Shown: positions 11,101 through 23,924 of the stretch, one piece after another
Layout: every line of letters starts with the position of its first letter
Position numbering within the stretch: the first letter of the stretch is position 1
Source of the DNA: Phytophthora colocasiae
Taxonomy: Eukaryota; Oomycota; Peronosporomycetes; Peronosporales; Peronosporaceae
Assembly (NCBI GenBank): GCA_018806915.1
Contig: JAGKQI010000103.1
Location: 744,001-808,000, forward strand
Direction: 5' to 3'
Length of the DNA stretch: 64,000 nucleotides
Notes under the pieces: model-generated
Databases searched by the model: none
Told to the model about the DNA's origin: nothing
Seen by the model: the letters and a program-made list of their open reading frames with translations, nothing else
Translations under genes and position numbers: made by a program

Positions 11101-12978
11101 CCTAACATCCTCAAGTAACAAAGTTGCACCATGCAATAGGGCACAAAAGACTGGCTGTAGAGAGTATCATCCCGTGAAGACGAGGAGCGGCAGAGTGTCG
11201 AAGCCTCCTAAGTGGTTGGGAGATACCATTCATCTTGCTTATCGTGATTCAGTGGAGGAGAAAAGATGTGGCTCAAAGTGGGAAAAATTGCGTGATGAAA
11301 TGCAGTTGGAAATAGCAAAGGAGAAGGCACTAGACTGGTGGGAGGACTTTTGCTGTTTGTCTTCCAGTGTCTTGGTAGAACCAACGTCATATCAAGAAGC
11401 AATGAATGACGAATATGCTGAAGAATGGCGCAAAGCTGCTGATGCTGAGTACAATGCTCTGATGAAGAATGACACATGGAAGTTAGTTCGTCGAAAGAAA
11501 GGCATGAAAGTGCTCAGTAATCGATGGGTTTTTCGTGTCAAGTATCTTGCTAATGATGAGATCGAGAGATTCAAAGCTAGGCTGGTCATAAAAGGATTCC
11601 TGCAGATTTATGGAGTTGACTATTTCGAGGTGTACTCGCCTGTGGTGCGCTTGGAAACATTGCGAATGTTGTTGACTCTTGCAGCCATTTGGGACTATGA
11701 GATAGATCAAATGGACGTGACCACAGCTTTCTTGAATGGTGACATTGATGTAGAAGTATTCATGGAGCAACCCGAGGGGTACATTGAAGAAGGAAAAGAG
11801 GACTTTGTCTGTGTTCTACTAAAAAGTCTTTACGGCTTAAAGCAAGCTCCTAGAGTATGGTTCCGACTCCTGAAAGATCATTTGGAACGTGAAGGATACA
11901 CGCTGATGAATTGTGAAGCATGCGTTGCTGTGAAAGTGATAGATGGATGGCTAGTGTTCATTTCTATCTACGTGGATGATTTGATACTGTTCGCGCCTAA
12001 CAAAGGCATCATGAAGCAGATGAAAGCAACACTTCACCGCAGTTTTGAGATGAAAGATCTTGGACCAATACACTATATCCTTGGTTGGGAAATTACACGC
12101 AATCGGAGTGAGAGAACAGTTTTCATAAGTCAACGGCAGTACGCTGAGAAGGTGCTACGCCGCTTTGACACGGAAAATTGCAATGGATGTAAGGTGCCGT
12201 GTAGTCCAGAGTTGAAGTTGTCAAAAGTAATGTGCCCGACGACTCGTGAAGAAAAACAATTGATGGAGGACAAGCCGTATCGTTCTGTGATCGGTAGTTT
12301 AATGTATCTGATGCTTTGAACTCGTCCGGATTTGGCGTACGTAGTACGAGAATGCAGTCAATTCTTGAACAACCCTGGTATTTTGCACTGGCGTGTGGCT
12401 AAACATGCTCTGCGCTATATCAAAGAGACAATGGACTGGGGATTAGTGCTAGGAGGTGCTGAATGGAGTGAAAGTGATTTGGATGACAACCTCAAAGCCT
12501 TCGCGGATGCTGACTTCGCGAATAGAGTTGATGATCGGAAGTCTATCGCTGGATATCTTACTCAACTGTGTGGCAGTACGATTTCTTGGTCAAGTCAGAC
12601 AGAACGTACTATTGCCTTAAACACTACGGAAGCAGAGTATATGGCGTTAAGCCTGCTAGTTCAAGAAGTTGTCCACCTCCGGCAAATGTTGAAGGAGCTG
12701 AAAATGAAAGCAAAACCAACCTTCAGAGATCTTTGTGGACAATGAAAGTGCTCGTAAGTTGGCGAACAACCCCAGTTTCACAGCAGGACAGAAACACATT
12801 GATGTGCGTCATCATTTTTGTCCGAGAACGTGTGGAATTAAAGCAGATCACTGTTAATCGGATTGCGGGTGTTGACAACGTCGCTGACGCGTTTACGAAA
12901 CCGTTGCCTCGTGTGAAATTCGAGCAACACAGAGAGAGTATGGGTCTGATCTCTCGAAAGGATTTTGGATTGCAATAA
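8197..12978 (+). pseudogene. copia gag-pol, copy 2 (broken)
   Basis: The start region has lost an A (ATGGTGAGG for ATGAGTGAGG), so the N-terminal Gag frame is destroyed; the shared TAG also follows. Uniquely, an extra A near 8912 (CGTGAGTGGC) puts the RGG tract and CCHC knuckle back into the upstream Gag frame, giving an open frame 8412-9224. A cluster of substitutions at about 9629-9730 includes a GAG-to-TAG stop. Integrase runs 9650-10780, then shifts. RT with YVDD spans to 12319, where TGA replaces GGA in the GTRPDLAYVV block. RNase H continues with further shifts to 12978. Confidence 0.9.
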
Positions 12979-13009
12979 GTTCCAGCGTGTCACCAGCAGG
13001 TGGGGCAGT

Positions 13010-13230
13010 TATGCCAATTACTGGTTGTCACGGTTGGATACTTAGGTTGGAATATGAGAAAAGGACTGGGACTGCAATGTGAGAAAGGAGGTAGGAAAGA
13101 AGCCGAGGAGCTCAGTTGAAGAAAAGCAATAATACACAAGAACCTCCTCCGAGTGGCCTTTGCGCTGCTCAGTACGTGTCTTCCTTGTATATCTGTGGTC
13201 TGCAACACACCTGCTTCTGAGAGAATTACA
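13010..13230 (+). repeat. LTR 3 of copia array (altered 5' end)
   Basis: 221 bp. The first bases read TATGCCAATTACTGG where the others read TGTAATTACTGG, a small local rearrangement that removes the TG terminus. The rest matches the other LTRs. It is shared by copies 2 and 3. Confidence 0.88.
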
Positions 13231-13280
13231 AGTGGTTATGAGCCCAAACTCGTGCTGCTAGACCTTCAGATATACAGACC

Positions 13281-16200
13281 ATGAGTGAGGACAAGAAACA
13301 AGAGAAAGCAGAGGAGAAGAAGGCCGCCCACCCACCTTTCGATGGCGAGAACTTTGAAGTGTGGCTCGAGAGGATGAAGCTTAAGTTGGAGCGTAAGAAC
13401 CTGTAGAAGTACTGCACGAAGGAGATTGACGAACCAGAGGAGGCGAAGCAGAATGAACATGATACCTGGGAGAAAGAGACTGCTCGTGCCAAGGAAATGC
13501 TTTACGACGGAATGACGGATAAGATAATGAAGACTGTGAAGTTTGAACCATCGCCATTTCGTGTAGTGGAAAGAATGAAACAGCGCTACGTTGGTAAGAC
13601 GTATTTCAAGTACGCATCGGAGGTTACGAAGCTGAGATCACTTCGCCTTGAAGAAAATGGAAACGTTGCTGATCCCGTGGGAGAAGGTCGTCGAATTTTT
13701 GGATCGGATTGCGTTGCTTGGCGTGCCCCTAGATGAATACTTAATGCCCGCAATTCTGATCAGTACACTACCTGAATCTTACGATAATGTGGTTGAGACG
13801 TTCCTGGCAAGTCATGTGCCTACAAAAGTTAACGAGCCTCCCAATTATGAACAACTGGAACATGCGCTCGAGATGGCATACGATCGACGACAAGGGCGGA
13901 AGTTGGATGGAAAGTCGGAAGAACAGGCGCTGTATGGGGCAGATCGGGCCGAGGCCGAGGCCGAGGTCGTGGTCGCGGTCGAGGTCGCGGAGGTCGTGGT
14001 GGCCGTGATGGTGGAAATCAAGGACGCGGTCGCGGTCGCGGAAGAGGTGGCCGAGGTGGTCGAGGTGCAGGAAGAGGTGGAAATCAAGGACGTGGTCGTG
14101 GATCATGTTTTCACTGTGAAGAACAAGGACATCAAGTCCGTGATTGTCCGTACTTGGGTAAACGTCCACCAAGTGAGAGCAGTGAGCCAGCTCCCAAGCA
14201 GACAAAGACTAGCGGGAATGCAGAAGGAAAGAAGTCCGGAAAAAGGAAATATAGTAACTATGCTGTCGAGGATAGTGAAGAAGATGCCTATATCATTTCG
14301 GCGCTGGTGAAACAACCCTCTCGCATCCAAAAGCTAGCGCATGGTCGTTGGTATTTGGATTCTGGTGCTACTTGTCATATGACAAACCAGAAGATTGACT
14401 TCGTGTCTTTCACAGAAATGAGTGCGTTGGTGCGAGTTGGAGGTGAAAACTGGCTAAATGTTGTTGGAGTTGGCACGGTGAAAAAGGAAATTCAGACTAC
14501 TAACGGACGACGCACTGTCGTGCTACGGGGAGTACGATATGTACCTGAACTTCAGTGCAGTCTGTTTTCAGTACGGCGGCAAAATGATCCTACGTTATCG
14601 CTTGAGGAAAAGCTGAAAGTCCATTTTGATGAATACGAATTTGCTGAACTAAAATTTCAACGTGGCAGTGCTTACGCGCATGTGGATGAGACGAGTCTTT
14701 ATCAAGTGAAGTTGGAGACTCCAGAAGATGCTGTCATGTTAGTTGCAGCTAACGAAAGTGAAGAGATTAAACGATGGCATACAAGACTTGGACATCCGGG
14801 AAGAATTGTTTTCAACGCTTTATTTCGGCATGGAGACTGGCCAATTCCAGACATGGACCTAAGAGTTGATGGTTCATTTTCTTGTGACTCCTGTATAAAA
14901 GGAAAAATGGTAAGAAAGTCTTTCCATTCAGTCGGTCCTCCGAAACGTGACTGGCTTGTCGGTGAATATGTGCACACAGACGTCTGGGGTCCATATTCAG
15001 TTGAGTCATACTCTGGAAGTCGCTATTTCATCGTGTTTGTGGATGAAGTAAGCCGATACACAACACTATTTCTCATGAAAAACCGGTCTGAAGTTTGTGA
15101 GAAGTTCACACTATATTATGAACATGTGAAGACGCAATTGAAAGTGCGGATGAAGAAACTTCGATGTGATAATGCCCGTGAGTTGACAGTTCTTGGTGAT
15201 ACATGTAAGAGGACCTATGGGATGGAGTGTTCTCTCACGGTGAAGCATACTCCGGAGCAAAACGGAGTTGCAGAGCGTATGATTCGTACGGTTTCGGAGC
15301 GAATGAGATGTTTGTTGGTTCACTTTGAACTACCTGAGGAGTTGTGGGCCGAAGCTGGTAATACAGCGGCATATTGTGTGAACATCGTTCCGAACACAAC
15401 AAGATCGATGGAAGTGCCGTATGCAGTGTGGTTTCGTGAGACACCTGCCTATACAAGACTTCGGACATTTGGATGCGCAGTCTTGGCATACATTGATAAA
15501 GTTGAACGTAAGAAGCTGAATGCCAGAGCCAGAGAAGCAGTTTTCGTGGGATATTCACGGGAACGAAGAGGATATCGACTGCTAGATAGTAAGACGAACA
15601 AAGATTTCTACAGTCACACGCTTGTCTTCTACAAAGATAGGCCTGGTCGCATTCTGCTGGGATCTGACAGAGCACGATCCACAAGTGCGTCGACATCTCA
15701 ATATCTAAATGTTGATGCAGATGAGATGAACCATATTCCGTCACTACTAAAAGATGCACATGAGAATGAAAATGGTGATGTGGAGTGCAGAACTGGTGGG
15801 GCTGATCCTGAATTGCATCGGCATCGCTTTGGTGGGGCTGTTTGTCGTAAAAAGCGAAGTCGAGAAAGTAGCAGTGATGACAGTGATGCAGAGCAGACTC
15901 CAACTGCGAAAAAGAGAAAACGAGCCAAGAAGAAGGAAAGCAGTGGGCGGTGTGTGACACCGGCTGCAACACGATATGGCAGTGGGCGGTGTATGACACC
16001 GGCTGCAGAGCAAGATGATAGCAGTGGGCGGTGTGTGACACCGGCTGCAACACGATATGGCAGTGGGCGGTGTATGACACCGGCTGCAGAGCAAGATGAT
16101 GAAAATGAGGTGAATGAGGAGAGTAGTCGGTCGAAGTCTGGTGGCTTGAAGAGCACCAGTGCCAGTTCTGGAAGTGACTTGGAGAAAGAGCGCCTAACAT

Positions 16201-18068
16201 CCTCAAGTAACAAAGTTGCACCATGCAATAGGGCACAAAAGACTGGCTGTAGAGAGTATCATCCCGTGAAGACGAGGAGCGGCAGAGTGTCGAAGCCTCC
16301 TAAGTGGTTGGGAGATACCATTCATCTTGCTTATCGTGATTCAGTGGAGGAGAAAAGATGTGGCTCAAAGTGGGAAAAATTGCGTGATGAAATGCAGTTG
16401 GAAATAGCAAAGGAGAAGGCACTAGACTGGTGGGAGGACTTTTGCTGTTTGTCTTCCAGTGTCTTGGTAGAACCAACGTCATATCAAGAAGCAATGAATG
16501 ACGAATATGCTGAAGAATGGCGCAAAGCTGCTGATGCTGAGTACAATGCTCTGATGAAGAATGGCACATGGAAGTTAGTTCGTCGAAAGAAAGGCATGAA
16601 AGTGCTCAGTAATCGATGGGTTTTTCGTGTCAAGTATCTTGCTAATGATGAGATCGAGAGATTCAAAGCTAGGCTGGTCATAAAAGGATTCCTGCAGATT
16701 TATGGAGTTGACTATTTCGAGGTGTACTCGCCTGTGGTGCGCTTGGAAACATTGCGAATGTTGTTGACTATTGCAGCCATTTGGGACTATGAGATAGATC
16801 AAATGGACGTGGCCACAGCTTTCTTGAATGGTGACATTGATGTAGAAGTATTCATGGAGCAACCCGAGGGGTACATTGAAGAAGGAAAAGAGGACTTTGT
16901 CTGTGTTCTACTAAAAAGTCTTTACGGCTTAAAGCAAGCTCCTAGAGTATGGTTCCGACTCCTGAAAGATCATTTGGAACGTGAAGGATACACGCTGATG
17001 AATTGTGAAGCATGCGTTGCTGTGAAAGTGATAGATGGATGGCTAGTGTTCATTTCTATCTACGTGGATGATTTGATACTGTTCGCGCCTAACAAAGGCA
17101 TCATGAAGCAGATGAAAGCAACACTTCACCGCAGTTTTGAGATGAAAGATCTTGGACCAATACACTATATCCTTGGTTGGGAAATTACACGCAATCGGAG
17201 TGAGAGAACAGTTTTCATAAGTCAACGGCAGTACGCTGAGAAGGTGCTACGCCGCTTTGACACGGAAAATTGCAATGGATGTAAGGTGCCGTGTAGTCCA
17301 GAGTTGAAGTTGTCAAAAGTAATGTGCCCGACGACCTCGTGAAGAAAAACAATTGATGGAGGACAAGCCGTATCGTTCTGTGATCGGTAGTTTAATGTAT
17401 CTGATGCTTTGAACTCGTCGGATTTGGCGTACGTAGTACGAGAATGCAGTCAATTCTTGAACAACCCTGGTATTTTGCACTGGCGTGTGGCTAAACGTGC
17501 TCTGCGCTATATCAAAGAGACAATGGACTGGGGATTAGTGCTAGGAGGTGCTGAATGGAGTGAAAGTGATTTGGATGACAACCTCAAAGCCTTCGCGGAT
17601 GCTGACTTCGCGAATAGAGTTGATGATCGGAAGTCTATCGCTGGATATCTTACTCAACTGTGTGGCAGTACGATTTCTTGGTCAAGTCAGACAGAACGTA
17701 CTATTGCCTTAAACACTACGGAAGCAGAGTATATGGCGTTAAGCCTGCTAGTTCAAGAAGTTGTCCACCTCCGGCAAATGTTGAAGGAGCTGAAAATGAA
17801 GCAAAACCAACCTTCAGAGATCTTTGTGGACAATGAAAGTGCTCGTAAGTTGGCGAACAACCCCGAGTTTCACAGCAGGACGAAACACATTGATGTGCGT
17901 CATCATTTTGTCCGAGAACGTGTGGAATTAAAGCAGATCACTGTTAATCGGATTGCGGGTGTTGACAACGTCGCTGACGCGTTTACGAAACCGTTGCCTC
18001 GTGTGAAATTCGAGCAACACAGAGAGAGTATGGGTCTGATCTCTCGAAAGGATTTTGGATTGCAATAA
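13281..18068 (+). pseudogene. copia gag-pol, copy 3 (most intact pol)
   Basis: Gag begins at 13281 and carries the shared TAG; local changes near 13674-13700 also shift the frame. From 14154 a single frame of 1062 codons runs through the Gag tail, protease, integrase zinc and catalytic domains, and RT with YVDD, to 17342. There an extra C (GACGACCTCGTG) breaks it just before the RNase H linker. The shared TGA in the GTRPDLAYVV block follows at about 17409. RNase H (TEAEYMAL, then DNESARKLANNPEFHSRTKH) is open at 17409-18068. This is the best template for the family's Pol. Confidence 0.92.
15939..16100 (+). repeat. 81-bp tandem duplication in the integrase-RT linker
   Basis: Two exact 81-bp units, each holding two ~40-bp half-repeats, encode SSGRCVTPAATRYGSGRCMT.. 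twice in frame. The same 162-bp block is in every copy (5772-5933, 10847-11008, 21022-21183), so it predates the amplification. It lies in the low-complexity, acidic linker between integrase and RT. Confidence 0.85.
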
Positions 18069-18099
18069 GTTCCAGCGTGTCACCAGCAGGTGGGGCAGT

Positions 18100-18317
18100 T
18101 GTAATTACTGGTTGTCACGGTTGGATACTTAGGTTGGAATATGAGAAAAGGACTGGGACTGCAATGTGAGAAAGGAGGTAGGAAAGAAGCCGAGGAGCTC
18201 AGTTGAAGAAAAGCAATAATACACAAGAACCTCCTCCGAGTGGCCTTTGCGCTGCTCAGTACGTGTCTTCCTTGTATATCTGTGGTCTGCAACACACCTG
18301 CTTCTGAGAGAATTACA
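18100..18317 (+). repeat. LTR 4 of copia array
   Basis: 218 bp, the same length and ends as LTR 1. It is shared by copies 3 and 4. Confidence 0.9.
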
Positions 18318-18367
18318 AGTGGTTATGAGCCCAAACTCGTGCTGCTAGACCTTCAGATATACAGACC

Positions 18368-21300
18368 ATGAGTGAGGACAAGAAACAAGAGAAAGCAGAG
18401 GAGAAGAAGGCCGCCCACCCACCTTTCGATGGCGAGAACTTTGAAGTGTGGCTCGAGAGGATGAAGCTTAAGTTGGAGCGTAAGAACCTGTAGAAGTACT
18501 GCACGAAGGAGATTGACGAACCAGAGGAGGCGAAGCAGAATGAACATGATACCTGGGAGAAAGAGACTGCTCGTGCCAAGGAAATGCTTTACGACGGAAT
18601 GACGGATAAGATAATGAAGACTGTGAAGTTTGAACCATCGCCATTTCGTGTAGTGGAAAGAATGAAACAGCGCTACGTTGGTAAGACGTATTTCAAGTAC
18701 GCATCGGAGGTTACGAAGCTGAGATCACTTCGCCTTGAAGAAAATGGAAACGTTGCTGATCACTTGGGAGAAGTTCGTCGAATTTTGGATCGGATTGCGT
18801 TGCTTGGCGTGCCCCTAGATGAATACTTAATGCCCGCAATTCTGATCAGTACACTACCTGAATCTTACGATAATGTGGTTGAGACGTTCCTGGCAAGTCA
18901 TGTGCCTACAAAAGTTAACGAGCCTCCCAATTATGAACAACTGGAACATGCGCTCGAGATGGCATACGATCGACGACAAGGGCGGAAGTTGGATGGAAAG
19001 TCGGAAGAACAGGCGCTGTATGGGGCAGATCGGGCCGAGGCCGAGGCCGAGGTCGTGGTCGCGGTCGAGGTCGCGGAGGTCGTGGTGGCCGTGATGGTGG
19101 AAATCAAGGACGCGGTCGCGGTCGCGGAAGAGGTGGCCGAGGTGGTCGAGGTGCAGGAAGAGGTGGAAATCAAGGACGTGGTCGTGGATCATGTTTTCAC
19201 TGTGAAGAACAAGGACATCAAGTCCGTGATTGTCCGTACTTGGGTAAACGTCCACCAAGTGAGAGCAGTGAGCCAGCTCCCAAGCAGACAAAGACTAGCG
19301 GGAATGCAGAAGGAAAGAAGTCCGGAAAAAGGAAATATAGTAACTATGCTGTCGAGGATAGTGAAGAAGATGCCTATATCATTTCGGCGCTGGTGAAACA
19401 ACCCTCTCGCATCCAAAAGCTAGCGCATGGTCGTTGGTATTTGGATTCTGGTGCTACTTGTCATATGACAAACCAGAAGATTGACTTCGTGTCTTTCACA
19501 GAAATGAGTGCGTTGGTGCGAGTTGGAGGTGAAAACTGGCTAAATGTTGTTGGAGTTGGCACGGTGAAAAGGAAATTCAGACTACTAACGGACGACGCAC
19601 TGTCGTGCTACGGGGAGTACGATATGTACCTGAACTTCAGTGCAGTCTGTTTTCAGTACGGCGGCAAAATGATCCTACGTTATCGCTTGAGGAAAAGCTG
19701 AAAGTCCATTTTGATGAATACGAATTTGCTGAACTAAAATTTCAACGTGGCAGTGCTTACGCGCATGTGGATGAGACGAGTCTTTATCAAGTGAAGTTGG
19801 AGACTCCAGAAGATACTGTCATGTTAGTTGCAGCTAACGAAAGTGAAGAGATTAAACGATGGCATACAAGACTTGGACATCCGGGAAGAATTGTTTTCAA
19901 CGCTTTATTTCGGCATGGAGACTGGCCAATTCAGACATGGACCTAAGAGTTGATGGTTCATTTTCTTGTGAATACTTTATAATAGGAAAAATTGTATGAA
20001 TGTATTTCCATTCTGTCTGTCCTCCGAAACGTGACTGGCTTGTGGTTGAATTTTTGAACACAGAGGTCTGGGGTCCATATTCATTTGAGTCATACTCTTG
20101 AATTCTCTATTTCATCGTGTTTGTGGATGAAGTAAGCCGATACACAACACTATTTCTCATGAAAAACCGGTCTGAAGTTTGTGAGAAGTTCACACTATAT
20201 TATGAACATGTGAAGACGCAATTGAAAGTGCGGATGAAGAAACTTCGATGTGATAATGCCCGTGAGTTGACAGTTCTTGGTGATACATGTAAGAGGACCT
20301 ATGGGATGGAGTGTTCTCTCACGGTGAAGCATACTCCGGAGCAAAACGGAGTTGCAGAGCGTATGATTCGTACGGTTTCGGAGCGAATGAGATGTTTGTT
20401 GGTTCACTTTGAACTACCTGAGGAGTTGTGGGCCGAAGCTGGTAATACAGCGGCATATTGTGTGAACATCGTTCCGAACACAACAAGATCGATGGAAGTG
20501 CCGTATGCAGTGTGGTTTCGTGAGACACCTGCCTATACAAGACTTCGGACATTTGGATGCGCAGTCTTGGCATACATTGATAAAGTTGAACGTAAGAAGC
20601 TGAATGCCAGAGCCAGAGAAGCAGTTTTCGTGGGATATTCACGGGAACGAAGAGGATATCGACTGCTAGATAGTAAGACGAACAAAGATTTCTACAGTCA
20701 CACGCTTGTCTTCTACAAAGATAGGCCTGGTCGCATTCTGCTGGGATCTGACAGAGCACGATCCACAAGTGCGTCGACATCTCAATATCTAAATGTTGAT
20801 GCAGATGAGATGAACCATATTCCGTCACTACTAAAAGATGCACATGAGAATGAAAATGGTGATGTGGAGTGCAGAACTGGTGGGGCTGATCCTGAATTGC
20901 ATCGGCATCGCTTTGGTGGGGCTGTTTGTCGTAAAAAGCGAAGTCGAGAAAGTAGCAGTGATGACAGTGATGCAGAGCAGACTCCAACTGCGAAAAAAGA
21001 AAACGAGCCAAGAAGAAGGAAAGCAGTGGGCGGTGTGTGACACCGGCTGCAACACGATATGGCAGTGGGCGGTGTATGACACCGGCTGCAGAGCAAGATG
21101 ATAGCAGTGGGCGGTGTGTGACACCGGCTGCAACACGATATGGCAGTGGGCGGTGTATGACACCGGCTGCAGAGCAAGATGATGAAAATGAGGTGAATGA
21201 GGAGAGTAGTCGGTCGAAGTCTGGTGGCTTGAAGAGCACCAGTGCCAGTTCTGGAAGTGACTTGGAGAAAGAGCGCCTAACATCCTCAAGTAACAAAGTT

Positions 21301-23150
21301 GCACCATGCAATAGGGCACAAAAGACTGGCTGTAGAGAGTATCATCCCGTGAAGACGAGGAGCGGCAGAGTGTCGAAGCCTCCTAAGTGGTTGGGAGATA
21401 CCATTCATCTTGCTTATCGTGATTCAGTGGAGGAGAAAGATGTGGCTCAAAGTGGGAAAAATTGCGTGATGAAATGCAGTTGGAAATAGCAAAGGAGAAG
21501 GCACTAGACTGGTGGGAGGACTTTTGCTGTTTGTCTTCCAGTGTCTTGGTAGAACCAACGTCATATCAAGAAGCAATGAATGACGAATATGCTGAAGAAT
21601 GGCGCAAAGCTGCTGATGCTGAGTACAATGCTCTGATGAAGAATGGCACATGGAAGTTAGTTCGTCGAAAGAAAGGCATGAAAGTGCTCAGTAATCGATG
21701 GGTTTTTCGTGTCAAGTATCTTGCTAATGATGAGATCGAGAGATTCAAAGCTAGGCTGGTCATAAAAGGATTCCTGCAGATTTATGGAGTTGACTATTTC
21801 GAGGTGTACTCGCCTGTGGTGCGCTTGGAAACATTGCGAATGTTGTTGACTCTTGCAGCCATTTGGGACTATGAGATAGATCAAATGGACGTGACCACAG
21901 CTTTCTTGAATGGTGACATTGATGTAGAAGTATTCATGGAGCAACCCGAGGGGTACATTGAAGAAGGAAAAGAGGACTTTGTCTGTGTTCTACTAAAAAG
22001 TCTTTACGGCTTAAAGCAAGCTCCTAGAGTATGGTTCCGACTCCTGAAAGATCATTTGGAACGTGAAGGATACACGCTGATGAATTGTGAAGCATGCGTT
22101 GCTGTGAAAGTGATAGATGGATGGCTAGTGTTCATTTCTATCTACGTGGATGATTTGATACTGTTCGCGCCTAACAAAGGCATCATGAAGCAGATGAAAG
22201 CAACACTTCACCGCAGTTTTGAGATGAAAGATCTTGGACCAATACACTATATCCTTGGTTGGGAAATTACACGCAATCGGAGTGAGAGAACAGTTTTCAT
22301 AAGTCAACGGCAGTACGCTGAGAAGGTGCTACGCCGCTTTGACACGGAAAATTGCAATGGATGTAAGGTGCCGTGTAGTCCAGAGTTGAAGTTGTCAAAA
22401 GTAATGTGCCCGACGACTCGTGAAGAAAAACAATTGATGGAGGACAAGCCGTATCGTTCTGTGATCGGTAGTTTAATGTATCTGATGCTTTGAACTCGTC
22501 CGGATTTGGCGTACGTAGTACGAGAATGCAGTCAATTCTTGAACAACCCTGGTATTTTGCACTGGCGTGTGGCTAAACGTGCTCTGCGCTATATCAAAGA
22601 GACAATGGACTGGGGATTAGTGCTAGGAGGTGCTGAATGGAGTGAAAGTGATTTGGATGACAACCTCAAAGCCTTCGCGGATGCTGACTTCGCGAATAGA
22701 GTTGATGATCGGAAGTCTATCGCTGGATATCTTACTCAACTGTGTGGCAGTACGATTTCTTGGTCAAGTCAGACAGAACGTACTATTGCCTTAAACACTA
22801 CGGAAGCAGAGTATATGGCGTTAAGCCTGCTAGTTCAAGAAGTTGTCCACCTCCGGCAAATGTTGAAGGAGCTGAAAATGAAGCAAAACCAACCTTCAGA
22901 GATCTTTGTGGACAATGAAAGTGCTCGTAAGTTGGCGAACAACCCCGAGTTTCACAGCAGGACGAAACACATTGATGTGCGTCATCATTTTGTCCGAGAA
23001 CGTGTGGAATTAAAGCAGATCACTGTTAATCGGATTGCGGGTGTTGACAACGTCGCTGACGCGTTTACGAAACCGTTGCCTCGTGTGAAATTCGAGCAAC
23101 ACAGAGAGAGTATGGGTCTGATCTCTCGAAAGGATTTTGGATTGCAATAA
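18368..23150 (+). pseudogene. copia gag-pol, copy 4 (broken)
   Basis: Gag starts at 18368 and carries the shared TAG and RGG-tract frame break. Protease is open from 19240, but one A is lost in an A-run near 19568, which shifts the frame. Between about 19930 and 20112 the integrase segment carries dozens of scattered differences from the other three copies, with several stops, while the flanks are nearly identical. Integrase resumes at 20117-21040. RT is open at 21462-22493 with the YVDD box, ending at the shared TGA. RNase H is open at 22506-23150. Confidence 0.9.
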
Positions 23151-23181
23151 GTTCCAGCGTGTCACCAGCAGGTGGGGCAGT

Positions 23182-23399
23182 TGTAATTACTGGTTGTCAC
23201 GGTTGGATACTTAGGTTGGAATATGAGAAAAGGACTGGGACTGCAATGTGAGAAAGGAGGTAGGAAAGAAGCCGAGGAGCTCAGTTGAAGAAAAGCAATA
23301 ATACACAAGAACCTCCTCCGAGTGGCCTTTGCGCTGCTCAGTACGTGTCTTCCTTGTATATCTGTGGTCTGCAACACACCTGCTTCTGAGAGAATTACA
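23182..23399 (+). repeat. LTR 5 of copia array (3' terminus)
   Basis: 218 bp with the canonical TGTAATT..AATTACA ends. It is not followed by a primer binding site; the sequence changes to unrelated flank after AGT, which marks the right end of the array. Confidence 0.9.
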
Positions 23400-23922
23400 A
23401 GTAAACCCAACCTCGCCAGACGTTTATTATTTTCTCCGTATTTTGACCAATTCCAAAACGTATGCAATTTCACTGTTGCCGGGATGGAGGATCGCCCGCA
23501 AACATGCTCGACAATCTAGTGTGTACTAGTATTAATTCGAGTATACCAACCGGAAGTTATTTTTGAATTACTGGTTATCTTACCCGTGGATCGCTATCTA
23601 GCAAGCAGCGCACCGAATGCATTTAGATAGAAGATCATCCTCGATAACTATACCTAATGGCTCTACTAGAGCAAAGTCGCAGCTGGAAAGTTTTTGCATT
23701 GCTAAGCTGCCGCCTTGTACTATTGATCTGAACGCCAGATGGGATTCTAGACGGCGGCGGTATTGATGGGTTTTGCCCGAAATCAAAAGCTAAACTTTAG
23801 CAAAACTTTGGCAAATCTACAAACCGATATACGCGTAACGTCATGGTGGTGGTGTAATAGGTGAACATCACAGAGAGCTGCCAAAGCCCGAGAGCAACGC
23901 TCCGTATCACAAGTGAGAACAA
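23400..23922. other. non-coding flank right of the array
   Basis: No gene is supported. A 12-bp match to the LTR start (AATTACTGGTT at about 23566) could be chance or a very old LTR remnant. Confidence 0.4.
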
Positions 23923-23924
23923 TA

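Larger units (their letters stand above)
2853..23399 (+). mobile_element. tandem Ty1/copia retrotransposon array (5 LTRs, 4 internal regions)
   Basis: Five near-identical ~218 bp LTRs alternate head to tail with four internal regions, period about 5.08 kb. Domain order is Gag with a CCHC knuckle, protease (LDSGATCHMT), integrase (WHTRLGHPGR.. zinc domain, then catalytic core), reverse transcriptase (IYVDDLILF) and RNase H (TEAEYMAL). Integrase before RT defines copia rather than gypsy. Neighbouring copies share single LTRs, as expected from unequal recombination rather than independent insertion. No 5-bp target duplication is visible between the outer flanks (..CCAGT before 2853, AGTAA.. after 23399). 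All copies share a gag nonsense codon and gag frame break, and none is intact. Copy 3 is the best preserved. Confidence 0.95.

Noticed and set aside
2848..23409. Target-site duplication for the array (AGTGAAACCA against AGTAAACCCA)
   Set aside because: The left word is not adjacent to the LTR end, and the abutting 5-mers (CCAGT, AGTAA) differ, so no duplication can be claimed.
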